Origin: Gammaproteobacteria bacterium | GTDB lineage: Bacteria; Pseudomonadota; Gammaproteobacteria; Pseudomonadales; Azotimanducaceae | Length of the DNA: 42,581 nucleotides | Direction: 5' to 3' | Assembly (NCBI GenBank): GCA_021773555.1 | Contig: JAJFKA010000001.1 | Coordinates: 1-42,581 of the forward strand | Shown here: positions 11,158-18,995 of the stretch, one piece after another | How the letters are laid out: every line of letters begins with the position of its first letter | Position numbering within the stretch: the first letter of the stretch is position 1 | Made by a program: the position numbers and the translations under genes | Notes under the pieces: generated by a model | The model's database searches: none | What the model was told of the DNA's origin: nothing | The model's input: only the letters and a program-made list of their open reading frames with translations

Positions 11158-13479
11158 TTATTGCGCGGTTGGTTGGTAGGCGCTGCCAGTCTGTTGTTCA
11201 TGCTGGGTGTCTCGGAGGTTGCCAATGACAGATTCCAGTGCTCTGCTGAAGAGTAATCCGTCGCTGATAATACGGACCGTGCCTTCCTTGAGTTCTTTCG
11301 CAAGTCCGGTGGTGGTCTTCTCGACGACTTTTACACCCTGACGATTCACGAAAATGAATTTGTCAATTGCGTTAATTTTCGCAGCCAGCTTGCAGCGCGT
11401 ATTCTGTTCATCCTCGCCGACGAACTCAACCCAGATGCCCACGGTCATCGCTTCGACCTGCTCAATGTGCTCAGGGTCCGGTTCGTCATCGACAATATCC
11501 TGATCGGCTTCCGGCATGTCGATGCTGGCGGCGGGTTCCGTGCTGGTCTCCTTCGCCGGAGTCACATTGTAAGCTTCATCCAGGGGCAGTATTTCCGGTT
11601 CATCCACTGTAGCGATTTCCGGCGCTTTCGTGAAGGTGTCGTCCTGGACATTCTTCAGTTGAGAGATCAGCGTATTGATCTCATCCGGGTCGATTGAGGC
11701 GATTCTGAAAGCCTTGCGCAAATTGTTCAGCAGTCTTGGATTAACCATTTCCAGCCGGTCATGGTCACCAGCCTGATCATGCGTCTGCACGCTCCACAGC
11801 AATACATCAATGGTATTGATTGCCTGTTTCCAGGCGTTGCTACCCGGTCCTTCCTTAAGCACCAGCATCACCATGAACTTGTGAAAGGCCTCTGTCAGGA
11901 TTGTTTCCACGAATGGATGAATTTCCCGTCCGAGCACGCGTTCCGCAATTTTTTGGGTAACCAGTTCATGGATATCGTCGAGGCGTTCCTTGCGTTCTTT
12001 TGCCTTCAGTATCGACTGTTCAAGCGTACGTGACCTGGCGGCTTCCGTTGACCTGAATTTCTTGAAATCTGTCACCAGGTCTTCGAAAAAGGCATTGTCA
12101 TCAGTGTAGTCAGTCAGGATTTTTTCGACTGTTTCCTGGATTTTTTTGTAGAGAGGATCCCCTTCCAGTTGCTCGACTTCCATCCATCCGATTCCGGCAG
12201 CTGCGAACTCATTGAGGATTGCGCGAGCAGGGTGGTTTTCCCGGTTAAAGAAAGTGGTATCCGATAGCGCGACTTTGATAATCGTGATCTGTGTGCGTCC
12301 GATCAGTTCCTTGATCGGTATAGGTACTGATTCATCGTTCCAGATCGCCTCGTACAACAGCGTGACCAGGTTAATCACGTCAGAAGACTGCCGGTCCACG
12401 GCATTAACAACGCCCTCAGGTTGAGTGGCACTTAAGACCTGCCCCAGCGATTCCGAAATATCGATACGGTTCACGGCCCCGTCATCGGCTGACGAGGCTT
12501 CGTTGCGCGATAGTGACTGCTGGATGTTACTCAGAATTTCCATCAGCTTGGCCTGATCGACCATTTGCACCTGCTGATTATCTGCAGGCGCAAAAGGCTG
12601 CATCGTGGCCTGACCCGCCTGGTCTGCGGGTACCATGGCACTGGGAACCATATATTGGTGCGCCTGATCTGCCGGCACAACGACATGTCCCTCAGGGATT
12701 TCCACCTTTTGACCGGTGCCGGCGTTATTCGGGGCGGGGCTGGTTGGTTGTTCATCCCGATGCATCAGGTTCTGCATCATGGAAAACAGTTCAGGCCTGT
12801 CCGCGTCATCAAATTCTTCTTCCTCAACCGTACCAAATGCGCTAACGGGATCACGTCGTCGCGAAGTGCGTGACGCGGCCTGTTCTTTCTTCTTTGGGCT
12901 CTCCATACCCAGATTCGGAATGACACCATTATCAATCAGGATCTTGTTGGCCTCGGACAAAACCGGGTCAAGGTTTTTCAGGACACCGCGATTGAAGGCA
13001 CGATAGATTGCAAGCGTGTTCTGGGCGTCGAGGGACAAAGGACGCAGCGCTTCCTGGAAGGCTGTGGCAATCTGGTCCGGATCGAGAGGATTACTGGTCT
13101 CGTCAATACGCTTGCGTGGAAACAGCGCATTCAGGCGAGTGTTGAAACTGATAAAGTTGGGTAGGTGCTCATTGCGGGAGGCGTTAACCATGCCCTCCAG
13201 CGCTACCATGACGTCCAGTTCTTCTTCCTGAACCAGCGCCAGGGATTCGTAGTCAAAAACGCGTTCTTCGCGCTGGGATTCCTTATCGAGTAATTCGTCG
13301 AACTTATACCCTAGAAAAGTGATGAATGACGTGATCAACTCATCGCGCTTCTCGCTCAGGGCAAGAAAGCCACCGATCTGGTCAACGACCTGGCGCTCGA
13401 CTCCTTCCAGAGACTCCTGCAACAAGCGCGTGAGTGTTCGAGAGCTGGATATTTGGATTTTTTCAACAATTTCGGACAC
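11158..13479 (-). CDS. DUF1631 family protein
   Basis: This 773-residue cytosolic protein belongs to the DUF1631 family, sometimes mis-annotated as thymidine phosphorylase. Its molecular role is not established to my knowledge. The N-terminal 200 residues are helical (QIGGFLALSEKRDELITSFITFLGYKFDELL). A low-complexity Gln/Ala/Pro linker spans about residues 230-320. The long central part has repeated acidic-helical segments. The C-terminal 90 residues (GIWVEFVGEDEQNTRCKLAAK...FIFVNRQGVKVVEKT) look like a beta-barrel of PilZ-like type, which I infer from pattern only. No signal peptide or membrane segment is seen. It starts with GTG at 13479 behind a weak ribosome-binding site. It stands alone, divergent from sixA and convergent with htpG. 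Confidence 0.8.
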   Translation of the reverse strand: MSEIVEKIQISSSRTLTRLLQESLEGVERQVVDQIGGFLALSEKRDELITSFITFLGYKFDELLDKESQREERVFDYESLALVQEEELDVMVALEGMVNASRNEHLPNFISFNTRLNALFPRKRIDETSNPLDPDQIATAFQEALRPLSLDAQNTLAIYRAFNRGVLKNLDPVLSEANKILIDNGVIPNLGMESPKKKEQAASRTSRRRDPVSAFGTVEEEEFDDADRPELFSMMQNLMHRDEQPTSPAPNNAGTGQKVEIPEGHVVVPADQAHQYMVPSAMVPADQAGQATMQPFAPADNQQVQMVDQAKLMEILSNIQQSLSRNEASSADDGAVNRIDISESLGQVLSATQPEGVVNAVDRQSSDVINLVTLLYEAIWNDESVPIPIKELIGRTQITIIKVALSDTTFFNRENHPARAILNEFAAAGIGWMEVEQLEGDPLYKKIQETVEKILTDYTDDNAFFEDLVTDFKKFRSTEAARSRTLEQSILKAKERKERLDDIHELVTQKIAERVLGREIHPFVETILTEAFHKFMVMLVLKEGPGSNAWKQAINTIDVLLWSVQTHDQAGDHDRLEMVNPRLLNNLRKAFRIASIDPDEINTLISQLKNVQDDTFTKAPEIATVDEPEILPLDEAYNVTPAKETSTEPAASIDMPEADQDIVDDEPDPEHIEQVEAMTVGIWVEFVGEDEQNTRCKLAAKINAIDKFIFVNRQGVKVVEKTTTGLAKELKEGTVRIISDGLLFSRALESVIGNLRDTQHEQQTGSAYQPTAQ

Positions 13480-13535
13480 GATAGCAATCCGTGTGGGTAA
13501 ATTCGCGAGGTAAAGATAACCTGATTGCTGGATAA

Positions 13536-13619
13536 AGTATAGAAAATGTACGTAATTCAGCGGATATCTTTGTCTACAATTTGTATATTTTGTAAAGGCT
13601 TACACGCATTTTCTATGCT
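13536..13619. promoter_or_regulatory. Divergent promoter/operator region with large inverted repeat
   Basis: Two 20-bp arms, 13536-13555 and 13600-13619, are inverted copies matching at 16 of 20 positions, with an identical core CATTTTCTAT in each arm. Read outward, each arm ends in a -10-like hexamer: TATACT toward DUF1631 on the minus strand and TATGCT toward sixA on the plus strand. The plus-strand one has TTGTAA 18 bp upstream. The 44-bp AT-rich centre contains an odd palindrome, TACAA-T-TTGTA, at 13575-13585. The intergenic stretch 13480-13760 holds no credible gene. The simplest reading is two back-to-back promoters sharing an operator. Confidence 0.45.
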
Positions 13620-13760
13620 GACTTCGAGAGTTGGTAACCACTGCCTGAACGGGTTGTTGGTGTCAATATGCGTCAGACAAATCCAACCCATCCGATTGGG
13701 GTCCATGTGGATGAAAAAGATGATCTTGTGTGAGGTCTGTGCTCGAAAAGGTTGTTCCTG

Positions 13761-14228
13761 ATGAAACTGTTCTTGATGAGGCATGGTGAGGCCGAGGTTC
13801 AGTCGATTTCTGACGAGACACGCCGGTTAACTGTACAGGGCGAAGACAAGGTTCGAGACACTCTGGCCAGCTTGCCGGGTGAATTTTGGCCCGAAATAAT
13901 CTGCGCGAGTCCCTATGTGCGGGCACAGCAGACGGCCAGGCTCGCCGCTGAGATGCGCGATAATGCCCGTGTGGACACGTGGAATGAGCTTGTCCCGGAA
14001 GGCGAAATCGAATTTGTGTCGGAGCGACTACTGGACGTTGCGCACTCAGTGGTGCTGCTGGTGACTCACCAGCCCCTGATAACGAGGTTAGTTCGTTATA
14101 TCACCGCAGAAGACGTCGCAATGTATCCCGGATCGATTATCGCCATTGACGTTGAGCAAAGGCATGGTAGCCTGATGCAAAACTTGCGCAGGAGCGGACT
14201 GATCCGATGGATCAAACACACCAACTAA
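13761..14228 (+). CDS. sixA: Phosphohistidine phosphatase SixA
   Basis: This small histidine phosphatase (155 aa; E. coli SixA 161) is thought to remove phosphate from phosphohistidine proteins, classically the ArcB HPt domain or the nitrogen PTS. It has the catalytic RHG motif at residues 7-9 right after MKLFL, the second phosphate-binding Arg in ICASPYVRAQQTA, and the second His in VLLVTHQPLI. I use the ATG at 13761, which has AAAAGG 9 bp upstream; an in-frame TTG at 13752 is possible but less likely. Its 3' end overlaps the next gene, so the two are probably co-translated. Confidence 0.9.
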   Translation: MKLFLMRHGEAEVQSISDETRRLTVQGEDKVRDTLASLPGEFWPEIICASPYVRAQQTARLAAEMRDNARVDTWNELVPEGEIEFVSERLLDVAHSVVLLVTHQPLITRLVRYITAEDVAMYPGSIIAIDVEQRHGSLMQNLRRSGLIRWIKHTN

Positions 14229-15079
14229 TGAGATGGACAGCCTGGATTTTCCTGACCGCGACGTCTGTGATCTCTTTTTCTGCACATGCGCTTGCGCTGT
14301 ACCCGCGATCAGAACTCGTGAACAGCAGCAGTCAGGAAGAAATTGTTCATCGGCGGGTTATTCTTGGCTCACTCAAGAAGATTCAGAATGAACTCCAGCC
14401 AGAGGCGTTTGTTATGGTGAACAGCTCACGATCATCAAACACCTACTACCTTGACGGAGAACGCAGTGTTGAGCGGGTTATTGATTTTTATCGCGCCGAA
14501 ATTGCAAGCTACGGCGATATTTTGTTTGAATGCATCGGCCGGGACTGTGGCAGTAGCGCGTTCTGGGCCAACACTGTGTTCGAACAGTCGATTTTGTATG
14601 GACCCGAACAATTTCAGGCATATCTTATCGCCCATGCGGCGGAATCCGGGGTCTATCTTGCGGTCTATGTTGGCCAGCGTGGAACCCGAAAAATATATGT
14701 GCATGTAGAGGAAACCCTGGAAGTTGAGGAAACCCGCAAGGTCGACTTGAGAAGTGCCATTCGCACCAGTCTCACAGAGCAGAAAAGGTATGTCCTGCCA
14801 CTCGAAAAGCTGGATGTTGCGCTGCTCGAAGCGGTCCTGGACGTTAACAAGGCGAAGCCGCGGGCAAAGTGGGTGGTGGTTGTTCGGGACTCACTGAAAT
14901 CCGCTGAAACCATTGAATCCGGTATGGCCAGGACCCTGGAAAACGCCGAGCGGATCAGAGCGCAGTTGCTTAATGCCGGACTGCCAGCGGGTCAGGTCAC
15001 CGTTTATGGAATCGGGCCCCTGGCGCCGCCGACAACCGGTGAGCATCAACGGTCAGAATTGTTGCTCATCACAAATTGA
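14207..15079 (+). CDS. Exported DUF4892 protein with OmpA-like C-terminus
   Basis: This is a 290-residue predicted periplasmic or envelope protein of unknown function. A signal peptide is visible (hydrophobic WIFLTATSVISFSA, probable cleavage after AHA or ALA near residue 30). The central part matches DUF4892, whose hallmark is C-x-GRDCGSSAFWAN (here near residues 105-120) followed by a tyrosine-rich LYGPEQFQAYL. The last 75 residues (VVVVRDS...RAQLLNAGLPAGQVTVYGIGPLAP) resemble the repeat of OmpA-type peptidoglycan-binding domains, which is inference. The start is uncertain: ATG 14207 has AGGAG 12 bp upstream and overlaps sixA by 22 bp, while the in-frame ATG at 14228 overlaps its stop by one base and gives a tidier signal peptide. 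Confidence 0.8.
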   Translation: MDQTHQLMRWTAWIFLTATSVISFSAHALALYPRSELVNSSSQEEIVHRRVILGSLKKIQNELQPEAFVMVNSSRSSNTYYLDGERSVERVIDFYRAEIASYGDILFECIGRDCGSSAFWANTVFEQSILYGPEQFQAYLIAHAAESGVYLAVYVGQRGTRKIYVHVEETLEVEETRKVDLRSAIRTSLTEQKRYVLPLEKLDVALLEAVLDVNKAKPRAKWVVVVRDSLKSAETIESGMARTLENAERIRAQLLNAGLPAGQVTVYGIGPLAPPTTGEHQRSELLLITN

Positions 15080-15110
15080 CAACTCGTTGCCGGGCACTGA
15101 TGTACTGAAT

Positions 15111-15659
15111 TTAAGGCGTCAGTTGCAGCAAAGAAAGAAATTCCATGCGGGTGCTTTGATTGTCACGAAACTGTCCAAGCATTACCGAGGTTTTCATCAG
15201 CGAGTTTTGTTTTTCCACACCGCGCATCATCATACACATATGCTTTGCCTCGATAATGACGCTCACTCCGGAGGCGGTGGTGACTGTCTGGATTGCCTCG
15301 GCTATCTGTTTCGTCAGGTTTTCCTGAATTTGGAGTCGTCGCGCGTACATCTCGACAATGCGGGCAACTTTTGAGAGTCCCAGTACCTTCCCGGTTGGCA
15401 TATACGCAACGTGGCACTTACCGATGAATGGCAACAGGTGGTGTTCGCACATCGAATAAAGCTCGATGTCCTGAACAACCACCATCTCACTGGTGTCTGA
15501 GTCAAATAATGCGCCGTTGACCACTTCCTCGAGTGTTTGTTTGTATCCTCGCGTGATGAATGACATTGCCTTGGCCGCGCGTGCCGGTGTATCAATCAAA
15601 CCTTCGCGGTCGAGGTCTTCACCCACCGCACAGATTATCTGTTTGTAAGCTTCTTCCAC
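15111..15659 (-). CDS. folE: GTP cyclohydrolase I
   Basis: FolE converts GTP to 7,8-dihydroneopterin triphosphate, the first step of tetrahydrofolate synthesis. The 182-residue length matches the shorter FolE form of pseudomonads rather than the roughly 220-residue E. coli enzyme. The zinc ligands are C71 and H74 in CEHHLLPF, and C142 in [29 protein letters not shown] and [13 protein letters not shown] are the expected signatures. All catalytic positions I can check are present. It is divergent from aroC, with 113 bp between the starts, and convergent with the DUF4892 gene. folC, also of the folate pathway, lies 10 kb away in the same window. Confidence 0.96.
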   Translation of the reverse strand: MEEAYKQIICAVGEDLDREGLIDTPARAAKAMSFITRGYKQTLEEVVNGALFDSDTSEMVVVQDIELYSMCEHHLLPFIGKCHVAYMPTGKVLGLSKVARIVEMYARRLQIQENLTKQIAEAIQTVTTASGVSVIIEAKHMCMMMRGVEKQNSLMKTSVMLGQFRDNQSTRMEFLSLLQLTP

Positions 15660-15742
15660 TTGTGTTTGGGTCTCAGAAACGGGGAGACCTACCCTAAGCC
15701 ATTAGCTTGTGCGGGTAAAGGTAAACGCAGCGGGATATTCTG

Positions 15743-15748
15743 TATAAT
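15743..15748 (+). promoter_or_regulatory. Candidate -10 element for aroC
   Basis: A perfect TATAAT lies 24 bp upstream of the aroC ATG, which would give a very short leader. No good -35 hexamer is present at 16-18 bp, so either it depends on an activator or the match is chance. It is in the folE/aroC divergent gap. Confidence 0.35.
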
Positions 15749-15772
15749 CAGCGGCCTAACCTGGAGATTCGA

Positions 15773-16855
15773 ATGCCCGGCAGCAGTATTGGAAGCATGT
15801 TCAAGGTGACTACCTTTGGCGAGAGCCATGGTCCCGGTCTGGGCTGCATTGTCGACGGATGCCCTCCGGGATTGAGACTGAATGAAGCCGATCTACAGAT
15901 CGACCTGGACCGACGTCGCCCCGGAAGTTCCCGATATGCCACCCAGCGACAAGAAGCTGATCTGGTAAGGATAATGTCGGGCGTTTTTGAGGGACAAACC
16001 ACCGGAACTCCCATTGGGCTTTTTATAGAGAACACTGACCAAAAATCGAAAGACTACAGTGACATCAAAGACCTGTTCAGACCGGCGCATGCGGATTACA
16101 GCTATTTCAAGAAGTATGGATTTCGTGACTATCGAGGAGGGGGGCGGTCGTCAGCACGTGAAACAGCGATGCGGGTTGCGGCAGGTGGAATTGCAAAAAA
16201 ATATTTGACCGAGAAGTGCAATATATCGGTAAAAGGATATCTCGCGCAGATGGGTGATATTCAAGTCGAGGAAATTGACTGGAGCATCATTGATAGCAAT
16301 CCTTTTTTCTGTCCGGACGCCAGCAAGATTCCTTTGATGGAAAAAATGATTATTGATCTTCGTCGCCAGGGTGATTCGGTCGGCGCGAAGATCACTGTGA
16401 TTGCGACAGGACTGTTACCTGGCCTTGGTGAGCCCGTATTTGAGAAGCTGGATGCGGCTATTGCGCACGCTATGATGGGCATCAATGCCGTCAAAGGTGT
16501 GGAAATTGGATCAGGTTTTGCCAGCGTAACTCAAAAGGGGAGTGAGCACCGGGATGAGATCACACCTTCAGGATTTCAGTCCAATCGAGCCGGCGGCATT
16601 CTGGGCGGCATCTCCACGGGACAGGATATCATTGTGAGCCTGGCGCTGAAGCCCACCTCCAGCATTACCCAACCTGCTCGTACCATTGATATTCATGGGC
16701 GTGCAACGGAAGTTGTCACCAAGGGTCGACATGACCCATGTGTCGGTGTGCGGGCCACTCCGATTGCGGAAGCCATGCTTGCGATCGTGTTGATGGATCA
16801 CCTGTTGCGCCATCGAGGTCAGAACATTGATGTAGTAACACCAGATCTGATCTGA
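15773..16855 (+). CDS. aroC: Chorismate synthase
   Basis: AroC (360 aa) performs the last step of the shikimate pathway, the FMN-dependent trans-1,4 elimination of phosphate from EPSP to give chorismate. The family signatures are all present: [15 protein letters not shown] at the N-terminus, [17 protein letters not shown], and the FMN/substrate segment [16 protein letters not shown]. ...[21 protein letters not shown] and [19 protein letters not shown] complete the set. The first ATG, with TGGAG upstream, aligns with E. coli MAGNTIGQLF, so the internal ATG at 15797 is not the start. Chorismate made here feeds the tryptophan genes later in the window as well as folate. Confidence 0.97.
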   Translation: MPGSSIGSMFKVTTFGESHGPGLGCIVDGCPPGLRLNEADLQIDLDRRRPGSSRYATQRQEADLVRIMSGVFEGQTTGTPIGLFIENTDQKSKDYSDIKDLFRPAHADYSYFKKYGFRDYRGGGRSSARETAMRVAAGGIAKKYLTEKCNISVKGYLAQMGDIQVEEIDWSIIDSNPFFCPDASKIPLMEKMIIDLRRQGDSVGAKITVIATGLLPGLGEPVFEKLDAAIAHAMMGINAVKGVEIGSGFASVTQKGSEHRDEITPSGFQSNRAGGILGGISTGQDIIVSLALKPTSSITQPARTIDIHGRATEVVTKGRHDPCVGVRATPIAEAMLAIVLMDHLLRHRGQNIDVVTPDLI

Positions 16856-16880
16856 CGATCTATGCTCACTGCCCATCTGC

Positions 16881-17759
16881 TCAAGTGTAGTCCGAGTTCT
16901 CAAGCAACAGATCAATGAAGGCCTGCCCGGCATTTGAGAGGCTGCGATGCACGTGATGAATCACGCCGAGTGTTCTTTCGATCTGAGTCGCCGGTACGTC
17001 CAGTTCACAACTTGACGAGTCGAGCATTGATCGTGGCAGCACGCTCCAGCCCAGACCAACAGCGATAAGCATCTTTATGGTTTCAAGATAGTTGGTCGAC
17101 ATGTTGGTGTACAGCATCAATCCCTGTTTTTCAAACATTTGCTTTACGATTCTGCCGGTGAAGGTACTCATATCAGGCAGCACTGCGGGATAGCCCGCCA
17201 GTGTCGCGATATCCAGATTTTTGATGCGTGCAAGTGGATGATCCACCGCACAAACGAAAACAAGTTCATCTTTCCAGACAGGCACCGATTTCAATCGGGC
17301 GTGATCGACCGGAGCGAGCGTAATTATGCCGAGTTCCAGGTTGCCCTGAACGATTTCTTCGTGGGCAACCTCGGAGTCCATAAAATGTAAGTCCAGCGCG
17401 ACCCCTGGGTACCGACTGGAATAGGCTTTCAGAATAGGGGGTAATCGCCACAGACCGATGTGATGCGAAGTGGCGAGGGAAAGATTGCCACCAATGTCCC
17501 CTGCAAGGTTTGAGATACACCGTTTGCAGTCCTCAACACTGGCCAGGATTTCCGTGGCCCGGGGCTGGAGGGCGCGACCCGCCTCGGTGAGATTGACGGT
17601 CCTGCCGATGCGATCGAATAGCTTCGTGCCTAGTTGCCCTTCCAGCAAGGCCACGCGTTTGCTGACAGCGGGCTGCGTCAGGTGAAGCTTGTGCGCAGCC
17701 CTGGAAAACGAATTCTGTTCTGAGACGGCCAGAAATGCCTTGAGTCCTTCAAAGTCCAT
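16881..17759 (-). CDS. LysR family transcriptional regulator
   Basis: This is a LysR-type regulator (292 aa) of unknown target. The N-terminal winged helix-turn-helix spans residues 1-60 (FLAVSEQNSFSRAAHKLHLTQPAVSKRVALLE). It is followed by a linker helix and a two-lobed periplasmic-binding-like effector domain from about residue 90. It is divergent from asd, and in this family the regulated gene is often the divergent neighbour, so a role in lysine/threonine/methionine or diaminopimelate supply is plausible but unproven. The 96-bp gap holds an imperfect dyad, ATTC...GAAT, over about 17767-17796 that could be its operator. It is convergent with aroC, 25 bp apart. Confidence 0.9.
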   Translation of the reverse strand: MDFEGLKAFLAVSEQNSFSRAAHKLHLTQPAVSKRVALLEGQLGTKLFDRIGRTVNLTEAGRALQPRATEILASVEDCKRCISNLAGDIGGNLSLATSHHIGLWRLPPILKAYSSRYPGVALDLHFMDSEVAHEEIVQGNLELGIITLAPVDHARLKSVPVWKDELVFVCAVDHPLARIKNLDIATLAGYPAVLPDMSTFTGRIVKQMFEKQGLMLYTNMSTNYLETIKMLIAVGLGWSVLPRSMLDSSSCELDVPATQIERTLGVIHHVHRSLSNAGQAFIDLLLENSDYT

Positions 17760-17855
17760 ATTCCAGATTCTTATGTGATCAATAATAGATATGAATTTGC
17801 GTTATCCGAAACTTGATCTTAACATTCGCGCCAACGATTTGAAGGCAGGTAATTT

Positions 17856-18875
17856 ATGGAACGCATTGACGTTGCGATTGTTGGGGCTACAGGTGCTGTT
17901 GGCGAGGTAATGCTGGAAATTCTCGAGCAGCGGCAGTTCCCCGTGGGCAAGTTGTATTTACTGGCAAGTGAACGGTCTGCCGGTACCCGATTGCAGTTTG
18001 GTGGGCATTCAGTGATGGTTGAGGAACTGTCGACATTTGATTTCTCAAAAGCCCGAATAGGACTGTTTTCCGCCGGTGGCAGTGTTTCCGCCGAATATGC
18101 GCCTAAAGCCGCGGCGGCAGGATGTATCGTCATCGACAATACTTCACAGTTTCGCCGGGATCCCGACATCCCCCTGATCATACCCGAGGTGAACGGCCAT
18201 CGATTGGGAGATTATAAGCAGCGGAATATCATCGCTAATCCCAATTGCTCTACGATACAGATGCTGGTTGCGCTGAAGCCAATTTATGATGCAGTTGGCA
18301 TCAAGAGAATCAATGTATGTACCTATCAGGCAGTTTCAGGTGCAGGAAAACGCGCGATCGAGTCTCTCGCGGGCCAGACAGCAAGGCTGTTGAATGGACA
18401 GTCTATTGAACATGAAGTGTTCCCTAAACAGATTGCCTTCAACGTATTGCCACAGATTGGCGAATTTCAGGATAACGGCTATACCCTGGAGGAAATGAAA
18501 ATGGTCTGGGAGACCCGGAAAATCTTTGAGGATGAAGCGCTTAACATCAATCCTACCTGTGTTCGTGTGCCGGTCTTTCACGGACATTCTGAGGCCGTGC
18601 ACATTGAAACACGCGGTCCCCTCACTGCCGACGAAGCTCGTGAGTTGATGACCCGGGCGCAAGGGGTAGTACTTATGGATGAACGACAAAACGGGGGTTA
18701 TCCGACTGCCGTTTCCGAGGCGGTAGGGAGCGATCTTGTCTATGTTGGGCGAATTCGCGAAGACATCTCAGTGGACCATGGCCTAAACCTCTGGATAGTA
18801 TCCGACAACTTGCGTAAAGGTGCTGCGCTAAACAGTATACAAATTGCCGAAGTTTTGATAAAACAGCAGCAATAA
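17856..18875 (+). CDS. asd: Aspartate-semialdehyde dehydrogenase
   Basis: This enzyme reduces aspartyl phosphate to aspartate semialdehyde, the branch point to lysine, diaminopimelate, methionine and threonine. The 339 residues start with the Rossmann motif VAIVGATGAVGEVMLEIL. The catalytic cysteine is C131 in ANPNCSTIQ. The substrate-binding Arg and catalytic His are in RVPVFHGHSE. Presence of the cysteine argues that this is the active enzyme, not the Usg-type paralogue in which the active site is changed. The type is the shorter Asd, also common in Gram-positives, rather than the roughly 370-residue E. coli form. It is a single gene, with fimV following after 120 bp. Confidence 0.95.
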   Translation: MERIDVAIVGATGAVGEVMLEILEQRQFPVGKLYLLASERSAGTRLQFGGHSVMVEELSTFDFSKARIGLFSAGGSVSAEYAPKAAAAGCIVIDNTSQFRRDPDIPLIIPEVNGHRLGDYKQRNIIANPNCSTIQMLVALKPIYDAVGIKRINVCTYQAVSGAGKRAIESLAGQTARLLNGQSIEHEVFPKQIAFNVLPQIGEFQDNGYTLEEMKMVWETRKIFEDEALNINPTCVRVPVFHGHSEAVHIETRGPLTADEARELMTRAQGVVLMDERQNGGYPTAVSEAVGSDLVYVGRIREDISVDHGLNLWIVSDNLRKGAALNSIQIAEVLIKQQQ

Positions 18876-18995
18876 GCGATACTTAACGCAACTATTGGAG
18901 ACTGTTTCTAGGTTTTCCTGTCAGTTAGTGCGGATAGTGGGTTTGCTTGCGAATCACTCGCCCGCTATTTAGTCGGAGTAAGGAGAGATAAAAAA

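Noticed and set aside
13546-13761. A 71-codon frame in the DUF1631/sixA gap
   Set aside because: It has no ribosome-binding site or recognisable domain and overlaps the promoter-like inverted repeat.
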